Assembly (NCBI RefSeq): GCF_043641665.1
Contig: NC_092203.1
Coordinates: forward strand, 3,224,001-3,288,000
Reading direction: 5' to 3'
Length of the DNA stretch: 64,000 nt
DNA from: Enoplosus armatus
Lineage: Eukaryota > Chordata > Actinopteri > Centrarchiformes > Enoplosidae
Shown here: piece by piece, positions 52,446 through 64,000 of the stretch
Layout of the letters: every line of letters starts with the position of its first letter
Position numbering within the stretch: position 1 is the first letter of the stretch
Program-made: the position numbers and the translations under genes
The notes under the pieces: generated by a model
Told to the model about the DNA's origin: nothing
What the model saw: only the letters and a program-made list of their open reading frames with translations
The model's database searches: none

Positions 52446-55400
52446 CCCCTGCCTGCCACCTGTTTGATTAGCACTCTGTTATGTATGTTTGTTAGCCAGA
52501 GAAAGATGAAAATTCAATCAAACGTCAGCATAACTAACATGAGGAGGGGCGACACAGAAATAGCAAATAGATGTTTATCTGTGGTTGGGATGGAGCACCG
52601 TCTCTCTGTACTCTGTCATCACACCTCATAAAGTCCTCTTATACCCCGACTCTCTGGTCTTTTCTTTAAAAAAAGTCATTGCAGAGAGTAAAAAAGCTGT
52701 TTGTTGATACATCCCAAATGACAAATCCCACCAAATAAATCTCAGAGCCTTGTCTTTTTCCACGCCGATCCGCCGTTGATAGACATTGCTCTCTCTATTC
52801 CTTGTTGTGTCTCTCGTCCTCCTGGTTTCAATTGAGTGTTTGCTCTTTTGGCGTGACGGGGGAATGCCACATATTGCCAGTGCGGAAGGTGATTGAATGA
52901 ATTATCATCGCTATAAGAGCGGATTATCTCAGTGATTAGTATTCATTTAGTGTTCCTGTTCATTCTTCTGTATTTGTACAAGCAATGATCCTCATGTTGC
53001 CACAAAAGTAGGTCAGTTTTAGGACACAGGCAATTTTGTAATCAAAGTAAATCAATTCCTTCTCAATTTCTCGATTCTGGTTTTCCCCCTCTCTGTCTCT
53101 CGTTCACTGTCCCTTTCTTCATCTTTTCATCACTTCTTTTTTCCTCCTCGCAAAGCCACAGATCATGAAAGTCCTCAGCATGCCACTCTGATTGTTGCCG
53201 TGTTTGACACAATGTGTCAAAACAGGCCACGCTGTCTTATTTCAGCCTGTGACATTTTCTTTCTCTTTTTCTCCCCCCAGCCTCTGCAGCATCTTTTCTG
53301 TGTAATTCCGTTGTGCCAAATTCCTCCATGAATGTCCAGAGGCTTTTTCTTCTTACGAATGACAGATGCAAACAGCCCTTGTGAGATGGGCGGCTCATCT
53401 CCCCTGACAGACTTCCCGGTTGTATCCTCATTTGAACCTCGGAGTCGTCTGTGTTTTGAGATCCACTCTTGTGTTTTTTCCAAACTGAAGCTGCACCAGG
53501 CAGCCTGCGCTAACCCGTCTTATCAGCAGAAATGATGTCGCCCTGAAACTGACTAAATGTATGCTATGTGGTGGTCCAGTTGAAGTGGCAAAAATCAAGA
53601 CAAAAGTGAAATAACAACTGTTTTCTGAGCAGCTTAAACATGACAGATTTACGCTAAATGCACAGTAATTTTAGCAAAAATTCACATAAAAACTCCATCC
53701 TAAGCAGCCGTTTCTTTGTTTTGATTGATTTGTATGTCTTGATTTTTTATTTTTATTGTTTTACAGTGAAGCCCTGCAGCCAAACAAAATAATATATCTG
53801 CACAGTCTTTATTTCATACCAATGATATTCAACACTGATATTGACAGAGACAACACAGTAATTGTCTTATCGTTGTTAATTTCTCTCTGTTGACAACAAA
53901 AATGGAGGGGTCCCAGGAAGAAATGAAGACGAAGAAGAAGAAGAGGAAGAAGAAGAAGAATGGGAGGAGGACGGGGGAGGTGGTGGCAGTTGAAACCTCA
54001 GTAGTGTCACAACTACCAATTTGCGGCCAGTTTGAGATGTTGACATCTGCATTCTTTCACGTTCACTACAACGCTCCACGCTGAGCCCAGAGACCAGCTT
54101 TAGATTGCTTTATTTATCTCGTTGCTCCTGCGGTTAAAGGGATGCTCCGTCTTTGACAGTGGGTGTGTGTGTGTGTGTGTGTGATGAGAAAAAAGGAAGA
54201 GAGACACATGAATGTCCCAAAAATGTGATATGAGTATTAACTATTAATGATGGTGTCCTGGAAAAAAAGGACAAGACATGTTTATATTCCCCAAAGTGAG
54301 GTATTGTTATAAGACGTTGATATGCAGTCCGTTTTTTTAATTGGACAACGTAAACTCCCCCCAGAAAGTGAATTTACCAGAAAAAGGACAGAGGACAGAG
54401 GACATGAACTCCTTGATGGTAGCTACAGTCCTGATCAGGAAAATAAGAATTGATGAAAGTGTCATTGACTATAGGGGCAGGTCCATGTTACCCAAGATGA
54501 AAACATAGGAATACATTAGGTGTATTTTACACGCTTCTCCGAGGGTTAAAAACTGCAGCACAACCTGTATACAGTATACATTTTATGATCTCCAAAGGCC
54601 ATAAAGGCTGACATCAGCATTGCTCAAAGGGTCATTGACTGCTCTCAAATTTCCCGAAATGCCCCTTTCAGATTCCTGGCCCTCTCCATGGGGGACTGCT
54701 GTCCTCTTACAGCCACTGTCTGGTTCCCATGAGCTGGGGAACAGGATCATAGCCAGACTACAGATTTAACAATGCTTTTTGATATATGATGTCCCCTGCT
54801 CTGATGCATGATATGTCCATTTAGGGGGAGATTATGACCTAAAGTTCAACATTCACGGCCTTTGGGAGTCATTCTCTAACAGTGTTACTATGATATCCAT
54901 GAACCTTTCATTTAGAAGGTCTTGGTTTTAAAAGGGCATGGATGGCTCCAGTGTGGTTTCATGCCTCCCCTTCTTAGCATATTGCTAGCCAGGCAGCTAG
55001 TAGCCCTGTAAGTTTATAGACAACATTTAGCAGTAAATAGTGTCACTTTTAACAGAAATAAATAAAAAACTTCTTGTTCTCTCTCACAAGTTTTCTAATA
55101 GTAATACAGAAAGACAATAAGACATAAAGTGTTTTTATGTATTGTGGCTATTCTTCTGTCGCCAAAACATAATTAAGATCATGTTTCTCCTGACAGAGAA
55201 ATAACTTGGCAGATACTTTTGAGACCAGAGAGTTTACTGTGGGGAAGTTTTGACCTCCCATAGTATCGGACAGGGAGTCATCAAAGAGGTTATTAAAGGA
55301 TAAATAATACAATGCGAGATTTAAATGCTTTCTGATGGTCCTCTGATTGCCTCATCAAAATTGAAATCGGAGTTGCCAAACAATCTTCTTTTTCCAAAGT

Positions 55401-55939
55401 TATGTTGTGAATATCCCAGAAGTGGCTCGGCCCATTTTCTGTGGTTGTGTCTTCAATGGACATCTGACCCCTCCATTAAAAACACCAAAGTGGAACATAA
55501 ACATACAGGTCAACAACCTTTTGAGTTGATGCGCTGGTTTAGAATCTCTCTGTAAAGTAGCTCAGCGATATTCACGTGTGTCTTTGCAAAATCTGCTGTT
55601 TTTTAGAAGCTTGGAGACATTGAGAGAAACTTTAGTGGCGTCCTCCATTTTGGACTGTCTGACTCTCTGTTCCCTCAGAGGAAAGCACTGTCAAGGCAAT
55701 CTGCTGATCGCCGGGATACACTGAAATGAATTGATAGCAATCGATTAATAGCTAGTTCTTTATATCTTCATCCTAATCAGGTGACAAGGTGCTCACGTGC
55801 AAAATGTTTCAACCGCCAAGTTTTCTTTTCACTGTGGTGCAGAAATTAATAATTTCAAAATGTTGCAGGTCAACGTTCAAAAACATCGTCATTAAACGTG
55901 ATCCAGGCTTTTGAAGCATTGTCCAATATCAACACTCTG
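52446..55939. other. Non-coding sequence, no gene recognised
   Basis: A unique enhancer-like patch lies at 52840-52970, an AAG/GAA-rich tract at 53925-53975 and (GT)n at 54162-54182. No exon is supported. Confidence 0.45.
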
Positions 55940-56085
55940 TCAGCCGCTACGCTTGGGTTTCACTGTATTGCTCAAGGACACCTCAGCAGGGTTCACGCTC
56001 ACAGACAATAAATGGGGCTTGAACCCACATTCTTTGGTTGAACGGCAGTCTCTTTAACCACAGGGCCATCCTGCCATCTTTATTT
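55940..56085 (-). repeat. tRNA-derived SINE
   Basis: On the minus strand, GATGGCCCTGTGGTTAAAG (A-box region, about 56052-56070) is followed 24 bp later by GGGTTCAAGCCCC (B box, 56014-56026), then by a tail containing CTGCTGAGGTGTCCTTGAGC. The head resembles tRNA-Leu or tRNA-Ser. The middle lacks an intact cloverleaf, so it is a SINE rather than a tRNA gene. Confidence 0.7.
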
Positions 56086-56456
56086 CCACTATTTTGGGCT
56101 GCTCTGCCAGTAACCCACGCCAGTGATTGCAGGCTGCTGCATTTGATGACCCAAAGAATGTAAAGCGATACCTATCTTCATATCACAACCAGATTGAAGA
56201 GGAGATTGAAAGAGTACACTTGCGCTCAATACACGTCTTGTCTTTTGCAGTTTGTATGCGTGTCAGTCATTCAGTCGTTTGGCCTCTCTGTCTCAGTGTC
56301 TCTTTCTAAAGTATGAGAGTGATTACAAGAAGCTGACAATCAGGTCCAGGCCTGCATCTTCCTCCTTTATCTTCAGAAAAGTCTCTGTGCGTGCATCTCG
56401 CTGCGTCAGCTCCGATTACTGTGATTTCCTTTCATTTGGCCTTCCGCTCAGTCCAC

Positions 56457-56494
<38 letters not shown>

Positions 56495-57973
56495 CGAACA
56501 GAAGCACGCTACACACAAGTGCACACAGAGATACGGAGATGTACACTCACCCACCCACACCATTCCAGGCACTTCCAAAATGAGAGGGACAGTAGGGATG
56601 CCACAGGCCGCAGGCCACCCAGTACAGCAAATGAATACTCTGCATTACATCGCATTTCATCTGTCTGTCCTCTCTGAAGCCAACTAGCTTCTAGTGTGTG
56701 TGTTGAGCGTGTCTGCATTGCACATATTTTTTTATCAGTGATTGCTTACACAGCGTTCACAGATAATTCTTGTTTGAGCATGCTTGAAGCACCAAATGGA
56801 TGAGGCTTACCACGGCGGGGACAGTTCAAATAGTGCCAGATGATTCGTCAGTTGCAAAGGATGATTTTAAATCTGCCCCGAAGTGGCCAAAAACTCTGTT
56901 AATGCTGCTTTAAGTCGACACTTGAAGTATGTAGAGTGTACAAACAGTTGGGCTAAAGTCGCTGCATGACACAGCTGATATCATGTAGTGACTTTTTGTG
57001 GTATTTTTAGCAACCGTAGCGACTTTCCCAGTTGGCAGCACTGCTCAGCGCAATTACTGTAAACGAACGGGTCCATGGTTGTGACAACTGGTAGCTTTTA
57101 TCTCATACCAGTGCTGCTGTTGGTGGTAGTGTTTCTCAAAATTAAGACCACATTTCACACACTCTCCCTTCTTCTCCTGTTGCAAGGAGGATGTTACTAA
57201 TTGTTCTTCTGTTGCGACATGTGTTTTTTTGTCTTTGTTTAGCTTTACTGAAGAGGACGACCATGTTAGAAGCCATTTGTTTCCACCAGCCTTTTCCCTC
57301 CTGACATATTTCGCTCCCTTTGCACTGAAAGAACTGCACCCTCTTCCCGTTAAGTTCTGGTCCAAGATGTTTGAGGCTTTAATGACAGGAACAGGTACCA
57401 TATATTAGAGCGTCAGTGATCCTTTCTCTGCAAGCGTTCTGAGTCATTTCATGAACTCTCTAGCTTTCATTCTGCTGACTCCCTTTGTGTTTTTCCTCTC
57501 TTAAATATCTGCTGTAATTTAGCTCTGAGAGCTACAGGCTGGATGTCAGGGCACAAAGGGGAAAAAAAAGGCAGAAACAACCCAGGAATGTCATCCAGCC
57601 AGCCAGTCAGCGAGGCCAGGGCAGGCGAAGTGCAGAAGGGCCACAAGTCTTTGAAGTCCTCCTTGACAGTTGTGGACCCTGGACGCTCCCTGGCACAGCG
57701 CAGCGAAACCTGATCACGTTTCATTATTTTGATGGGAAAATCAGACAAACGGTTCACTTGAGGTTTATTTTAGCGCTGCTAACCTCTTGTCAAAGCACAG
57801 GGAACCTCACAATAGTGCACGGACCCATGCACGCACACACACACACACTGTCCTGAATAGCACGTAGAGTTCACTTTAGATTAAGCAACAAAGAACACAT
57901 TCATCTTTTTAGGGCTGGCTAGTTTGATGTGTTCCGGTCTGTTTTGCGTTTTATTGTGCTGTTTCCTGTATGT

Positions 57974-58031
<58 letters not shown>

Positions 58032-58629
58032 CCTCTCAACATCTGTAGTGCTTGATTGCATGAGTTTTGTGTTTGACTTAAGGCAGAAACTTGTGCACTT
58101 AAAGGTCGGCATGTTTTATGGACATGTCCTTTACTCGCTAGATTAATTCTCATGGTCTCTATCTGCAGTTTATAATTCCATAAAACATAATTGAAAACTG
58201 TATTTTATGTCTCTCACAGAGCAAAACTCTTGGAAAACCTTTGATTTCTCCTGATCTTTGTGTTCTATGAACCAACGTTACATAGGAGTCACTAAATCAA
58301 GGACTTTTACTGTCAGTGAGTTTGGTGAGTTTGAATCAACATTAGAACATCCGAGCAAATGAAAAAGAATATATAGTTAATTTCTCAGCCTCACTCTGAC
58401 ATTCATAAAGGGTGGAAAGCCACACATGCTTTTTTGACTCCCAACAAAAGCATCATTTTGTTCAGACTTGCTCTCTGGCTTGGTACCTCTCAGCTACTGT
58501 ACTCCCTCTTCCTCTCTTGTCAGGCATTGGCCAGACATCCGCTGGTGCCCCTGATCTTTTCATTGTATTGTTTTATAAAAAAAAAAAAGTTATGAAACTG
58601 TGATGATATTTCAGTTTAATTCTACTTTA
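56086..58629. other. Non-coding sequence with microsatellites
   Basis: (CA)n at 56459-56487 and 57978-58028. No exon is recognised. Confidence 0.5.
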
Positions 58630-59310
58630 TTTAAAGGGGAATTAGATGCATCGAAGTACAGGCAGTGGGGAGTACTGCTGCATATGTGAGGGGGTGTGGA
58701 GTCAGAAAGAAGCGGACTTACCAGACCTCTGTAACCTTTAGCTGCTACTAGCATAACACACCTGACTCTCCGACTGAACTGTCAGTAGCTGCGTTGCATT
58801 GTGGGTCATGTAGTTTTTTAATAAGGAATGTTTGGAATAGAAAAGACGATATCTGTGGTTCTATTGCATCGGCTTTTAACTTTACTCGATTTCTGGTCAG
58901 TGTCAGGTTATCAACAACACATAGTCTGTCGATATCGTGAAGAAGAGGAGCACAGTGGGTGTTCAGTGCCTGAATTGGTCTCGACATCGAGCCCGTGGTT
59001 CGTAAATCCTCACTCTCACGATGTCAGTTGTCAGGAGACGCTGCAGGGATCAGCGACACAGGCTGGTTAAGGCCTGTGTATTATGAGGCTGGTTTATTTT
59101 GCAGTGTGCGCCAGGATGGCCGAATCACTGCTGTGTAAAGCTGAAGAAACGGGCTCTGCTCCCGTGACTGACAGGATACAAGGCCCTATTAGATGTTACA
59201 TTCAAAGCGCCTTGTCCAATCAAAGTGTCACTCACAGTGCGAGGGGAGGGTCAAAGAGGGCTACAATGTCATTTTTCATTGATTGACAGGTAACAAGCTC
59301 CCATTAGCTT
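58630..59310 (+). repeat. Probable long interspersed fish repeat
   Basis: GCGTTGCATTGTGGGTCATG, GAATAGAAAAGACGATATCT, GTTATCAACAACACATAG, CTGGTTAAGGCCTGTG and GCAGTGTGCGCCAGGATGGC are phrases I remember in this order from a dispersed fish element. Ends and class are uncertain. Confidence 0.45.
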
Positions 59311-60493
59311 TCCTGTCACTCACACTGCTGCTGTTTGTTGCTCTCAGGCTGTATGTTGATGTTTGTCTGCTCCGTGCTTAAAAACATCTCCTCAAATGTT
59401 TTTTAATTTCATGCTTCACCACAAACAAACAAACAAAAATTGTGTGACTGTTTCTTTTAGTCTTTGGAAGGGAAATTGTGCAAAACAGCTGTTAAAGCCC
59501 ACTTGAATGGCTTCCTTTAGGATGTAATGAGATGCTGAGAGTGCAGCTAATCTCTATTCTTCTGCCTAAGTCGGCTGTTTAACCAGGGACATGAATATAT
59601 GTTGGGTAAATGGCTTTTCCCTCTGCCCTGGAAGCAATCTGTTCACTTCAAAGGTTAAGGGGGGAGAAAAATGCAGCGTTTAACTTACCCCTCCCTCCCC
59701 GCTAAATCCCTGTCTTCATTTCATTTTCTCTCTCTGTCTCTTTTCTCTTCTCATTTGGGCCTCTTCCTTTTCAGAATTATGTCAGGAGCTTTCCGTCTCC
59801 TTGCCCTAACCTGTCACTTTATTTTGGTGCAAATTTCAGAAACTTGAAACACAAGAAATACCATTTTGTGGTGGAATTAAATCATCAGAATCCTAATCAT
59901 TTTACACTTATTAATTGAGACAAAGTATCGTCAAAATGGACAGTTACGTGCTGTTTTTCTGTCTTCCTCAACATTTTCTTGTCTTTTTCTCTCTGCATCT
60001 TTACATCTCTTTCTGTCCACTCCCCCTCCTCCTCATCCTCTTGTTCCCCCCTCCTCACTCCCTCTTTTCCAGCCGCCTCTGTGTTTGTATGACTTAGAAA
60101 GACAGTGGTATTGGTTACAAACCCTGGGAATCCAGGTAAAGCCTTGAGAGGCTTTAAGAGCTGAAGCAAAAAGGGAAGGAGAGGAGGGAGGGCGTCTTTT
60201 TAACACGAAGGCAAAGTAGTGGATCAGGAAGGCAATGCTCGGACAAAAAAGGGATAATCCGTGAAATCTGTCCGGGTCAAGGGTCAACTTCCAGCCAGCC
60301 ATGTGCGTTTAGGCATATGTGTGTGTGCGTGTGTGTGTGTGGAGATTAATTTAAGGAGGCCATGGAGGAAATGAGGGGAGAGTTAAGGGGGGTGTTCATC
60401 CTCTTTAAACTCACTTCACTGCCAACACACTGGGGAGCCCCGAATGAGGAAATAGAGAGAGGGGGGGCGGGGGTCGCTCTGTGTCTGACTCCA

Positions 60494-60526
<33 letters not shown>

Positions 60527-61500
60527 ATGCATATGCTAATCATTGTGAATTTTAATTAAGTTTCACCCGTTTTGCAATCAAACGGAAAACACATACAGTA
60601 ATTGTCCCTCTTTACATACGAGCAGCTGCTCGATATAGATGTTTTCATTAAAACGTGGCGCCGCCCGTGTTTTTGCGTGGTTGTATGCACTGTACGCATG
60701 TTAATGTCTGATCAGTTGATAAAGACCTTGGATCGTCTGTACGATGCATAAACACATCAGCAGTCGCATGTAACAGAAACAAGCATTTACGTGTTTCCCC
60801 TCAGCTTTTCAATTGAGTTATGAACGGGAGGGTGAAGTGCAAAACTGTACGTACTTCAGTTCATCTCATGTTCAGGCTTAAAATCTAGCATGAGCCCGTC
60901 GTTTTAATTCAGCTTTTCCACTTCAAAGGTATGTCGTTAATATGGAGACCCAAAGTGGTCATAATGAAATAAATACAGAAGACATAATGAAATAAATAAT
61001 CATAGACTAAAAACTAATCTCACGTTGAGTCTTAAGTCCTCATTTTTTGTAGGCCCTTGATTGACAGACAAATACTTTTTATTTTTAGTGTACTTTAAAT
61101 CTTGTTATTTGTTGATACTGTGTCGCTGCAGTCCGTCCCCATCATTGTCCTGTTTTGTCAATTGTCCTTTATTTTTTTTACGCTATGTGGTGGAGCTGAA
61201 GAGGCGGCATTTTTGCTTGAAAAACTATTAATGATCATTTTGGGGATAAAAGCTTTTAACTTAAAGCACAATCCTGAGTTTCAGAGTGAAAGCCTGTGAG
61301 TTTTTCTGTGCTTCACGGTTACACATCAAGACGACAGGTTCCTCTTCACCTTGTAAGAGTTTCTCCGTCCACCGCAGGTGTCTCAGGGTTGAAGGAGTGA
61401 AGAAGGTCAAGGGTCAAATGTCAAGGGTTTAGGGGCTGTAAATGCTCCCACTGGGCCTGACACCTGTCACACATGTGGGAGGTAGGATAAGCTGTCAGCC

Positions 61501-61503
<3 letters not shown>
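59311..61503. other. Non-coding sequence
   Basis: C/T-rich at 59690-59770 and 59950-60070. (CA)n at 60493-60521. No gene is recognised. Confidence 0.45.
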
Positions 61504-61540
<37 letters not shown>

Positions 61541-61645
61541 GACACCAGCAGCGCTTCAGTGGGAAAGGGGAAAAAAAACGAAGGAAGGCATGTGTAGAAT
61601 GTAAGGGGTTTAAAATCACTTTAGACCGTGTCAAGTGTGTGTGTG

Positions 61646-61685
<40 letters not shown>

Positions 61686-61825
61686 TGTGTGTGTGTGTGT
61701 GTGTGTGTTCCCAGAGAGAAGCTGAGCACCTTGCAGGCTGCACCTGTATGCAGAGCTCAAGTTACCTCATATGGACATTTGGGGAGAAGATCGGAATGTG
61801 TGTTTTGCTGTCAAGCCGTGGCCCA

Positions 61826-61875
<50 letters not shown>
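61504..61875. repeat. GT, GT, CA microsatellite trio with inverted arms
   Basis: (GT)n at 61504-61538, an interrupted (GT)n at 61635-61708 and (AC)n at 61827-61875. The last two are complementary over about 49 bp with a 118-bp spacer. Confidence 0.93.
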
Positions 61876-61876
<1 letters not shown>

Positions 61877-62789
61877 CAGAAATCAGTGTGTCCCTCCCTT
61901 GTTAAATAAAGTAGATGAGAATGAATTCTTTCATTATTCATATATTAGTAGTTGATACTCTGATCACTTACAATTAAAACAGCAATTAAAAGCAGTAGAT
62001 AAAGCATTACCAAAGCATTAGAATATGTTCATAAAAACACACATTATAAGTTCTAATAAAATGAACAAAAAGTAATGTCTTGATGGGCCCCTGTGTACAC
62101 AGAAAGCACAGAAATATACCTATAAATATATGGAGATGCATACAGAAATATTGAGGTCATGGAGATGCAAACAGGGCAGATGGTGGATGTAAAACAGAAT
62201 CTCGAGTACAGGCGTTTATAAAAAGTTAAGAGAATACAGAAAACAGCAGTATTGTGCTTTCAAACTTAAGTGTGGTACTCATGTAAAAATAGCTTCTTTC
62301 CATCCCTGATCTTTCCCCCAAACAACAGCCCCCCCCCCCCCCCCCCCGCAGTTTGGAAGACGGCAAATTAGACTCGACAAGACATGAAATTGGTGTTTTG
62401 ACTGGGGAGTTCCTCGCGTTGGCCGGCTACATGTTTGTCCCTGCACTCGTTTCTATGACAGTAAAGCTGCGAGCCACCCTTCAGTCGCTTTGCTAGCAGC
62501 TTCTGTTTTCTGCTTTGTAGATTTGTTTACTGAGCGAGGCCATTTTTCCCCCCCCTCCCTCCACCATTCGACTTGGAATCAGTGCCACCTGGCTTTGCCA
62601 AGTCTGCTGCACTGAAATGGATGCAGTCTGTGTTGCATGTGCGTAGAGGAGAGCCAGATTTGATGTAGGAGAGACGGTTTGGCTCTTCTCTGTAAATGAG
62701 AAGAATGAGAATGATAATGATGACCTTTGTGTTTTTAAAGAGACACACCGCTGATTTTACACCTGAAGTTCAGATTACTTGTCACGAGG
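61876..62789. other. Non-coding spacer with C19 run
   Basis: A/T-rich unique sequence. C19 lies at 62329-62347. Confidence 0.5.
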
Positions 62790-63110
62790 AGCTCTTAGTT
62801 GTTCGTTGTATAATGTGTTCTGTGGCTGACCCTGGTGATGTCATCAGGGTCGTCTCTGATTGGACAGAGCAAACCTGCGTTAAGAGCTCGGGTGGAGGGC
62901 TTGAAAGCATTGGGCATTTACCAGGCAGGGAGGCTCTAACAGAAGATGCTATTTAGTTGCATTATGGGAAATGTAGGATACAGTGTTTTTGGAGCTAAAA
63001 CCATTTGTGTTTTTAATCATCAGGCAGGCTTGGAAGGGCTTTTCCAAAACTATGAATGGTTTCATATGTTGGAAATGTTTGAAAGTGTGTGTGATGGTGG
63101 TTACAGATAC
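62790..63110 (+). repeat. Probable interspersed fish repeat
   Basis: GTCTCTGATTGGACAGAGC, GCATTATGGGAAATGTAGGA and GTTTTTGGAGCTAAAACCAT match phrases I remember from a dispersed percomorph element. The call rests on memory. Confidence 0.45.
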
Positions 63111-63535
63111 AGATAGATTCAGGCATGAGGACTTGGACCTGATTGTGTTTGATCATGTTTTATTTTTGGTTCAGTAAAAAAGCACAAACAGCCACGAGCA
63201 CAGTCTTTTCCCTGGAACAGCCTCATGCACACAGTATATATTGTGTATCACTGCTCTCTGTAGTTGTGTGCGGCGTGTGTGTACATTTTGAGACATGTGC
63301 GCGTGTGCTGCTGCATCTGAGAGTGTGTATGTTCACCAAAAAACGCCCAAAGCCTTGTAATACAATGTTACTGGTAATTAATAAGTCAGGAAAAATGGCA
63401 GAAAGCACCTCTCTCTCTCTCTCTCTCTCTCTCATCATCACTCAGGGTTTGGAATAATGCCATTCTTTTCTGTATATGTGTGTCTACAGTATGTGCGTGT
63501 GTACAAGCCACGCACTAAGTGGGATAATAATACAG
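63111..63535. other. Non-coding spacer
   Basis: (CT)n at 63409-63433. No gene is recognised. Confidence 0.45.
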
Positions 63536-63905
63536 TGACCCCGGGAGGCAAAGTGATTAAATTATAATCAGTGCGGATTAATTAATCTATAATATTTATT
63601 CCTATTATGGCAAGGGGAGAGGAGGCGCGGAGCTTAGAAAAGGTTATGTGCGCACGCTGCTGCCTCTTTGTCTCTGTGAAAAGCGACGCTCAGGGGCAGG
63701 AGCGGCGACAAGGCCCCCTTGACAACGCAGGCAGAAGGTTATTGCTGATATCAAACACCCTGCATGCAATTATCTGTCACAACAAATAATTAAGAGGGCT
63801 GATAATGAGGAAATTAACATTTCCATTGTGGAGATGCTTTATTGTCTGCTTGGGTCACTGCAGAGGAGGCTTCTCGAGCGGCTGAATAAATTATCTTTTC
63901 TGCGT
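63536..63905. promoter_or_regulatory. Candidate conserved non-coding enhancer
   Basis: Unique sequence with GATTAAATTATAATC, the perfect palindrome GATTAATTAATC (63576-63587), TGCATGCAATTATCTGTCAC (octamer-like, GATA-like and MEIS-like cores side by side) and AATAATTAAGAGG. CpGs cluster at 63625-63730. No coding frame is supported. Confidence 0.42.
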
Positions 63906-64000
63906 ACGTGTGTGTGATGGTGTGTGTTGCAGTCTTTAGAGAATGATAAGCAGACAAGCAGGGATGTATCGGAGAGTGCGTGTCTTTGTGTGTCGGCATT

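Noticed and set aside
56014..56070. Possible tRNA gene
   Set aside because: A and B boxes are present but the sequence does not fold into a full cloverleaf and continues into a SINE tail.
9565..61875. Regularly spaced repeats as a CRISPR or other array
   Set aside because: They are ordinary dinucleotide microsatellites of a vertebrate genome.

Overview
The window is nuclear DNA from a ray-finned fish, most likely a spiny-rayed (percomorph) teleost. Three things point there: a TDH gene intact in every exon (the human copy is a pseudogene), very short introns in the two recognisable genes, and a high density of (CA)n/(GT)n microsatellites. In addition, several interspersed repeats resemble families I remember as abundant in percomorph genomes. 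The species cannot be named from the sequence.

The genes are packed into the first 5 kb. Positions 1-763 (+) carry the last three exons of a C8orf74-like gene. Positions 2176-4673 (-) carry a complete nine-exon coding region for L-threonine 3-dehydrogenase (tdh), 374 residues, with every splice phase consistent. The two genes are tail to tail, with likely poly(A) signals only about 250 bp apart. Both orthologues lie on human 8p23.1 (RP1L1-C8orf74-SOX7-PINX1-XKR6-MTMR9-TDH-FAM167A-BLK-GATA4), so this looks like a rearranged piece of an old syntenic block. A CpG-rich segment near 5.7-6.25 kb is the best candidate for the tdh promoter.

From about 6.3 kb to the end I recognise no exon of a known protein gene. 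This is either a gene desert or one very large intron. It holds (1) unique, mixed-composition blocks full of homeodomain-type ATTA/TAAT cores, typical in texture of vertebrate conserved non-coding enhancers (about 10.8-11.7, 17.0-17.4, 18.4-18.6, 30.2-30.8, 34.3-34.6, 46.7-47.0, 48.3-48.8 and 63.5-63.9 kb); (2) interspersed repeats, including pairs of copies of the same family in opposite orientation and a tRNA-derived SINE; (3) many microsatellites and homopolymers, several forming closely spaced inverted GT/CA pairs; (4) polypurine/polypyrimidine blocks with a 0.3-kb spaced direct repeat near 20 kb.

Two places look like undescribed transcription starts. At 51.08-51.46 kb a small CpG-rich unit combines TATA-like boxes, a YY1-like site, a consensus splice donor, a strong-Kozak 57-codon Cys-rich ORF and a poly(A) signal overlapping its stop codon. 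At 38.34-38.65 kb a CpG-rich stretch has three GC boxes, a CCAAT box and an ATG followed by a consensus splice donor. Both are inferences that need transcript data or comparison with other fish.
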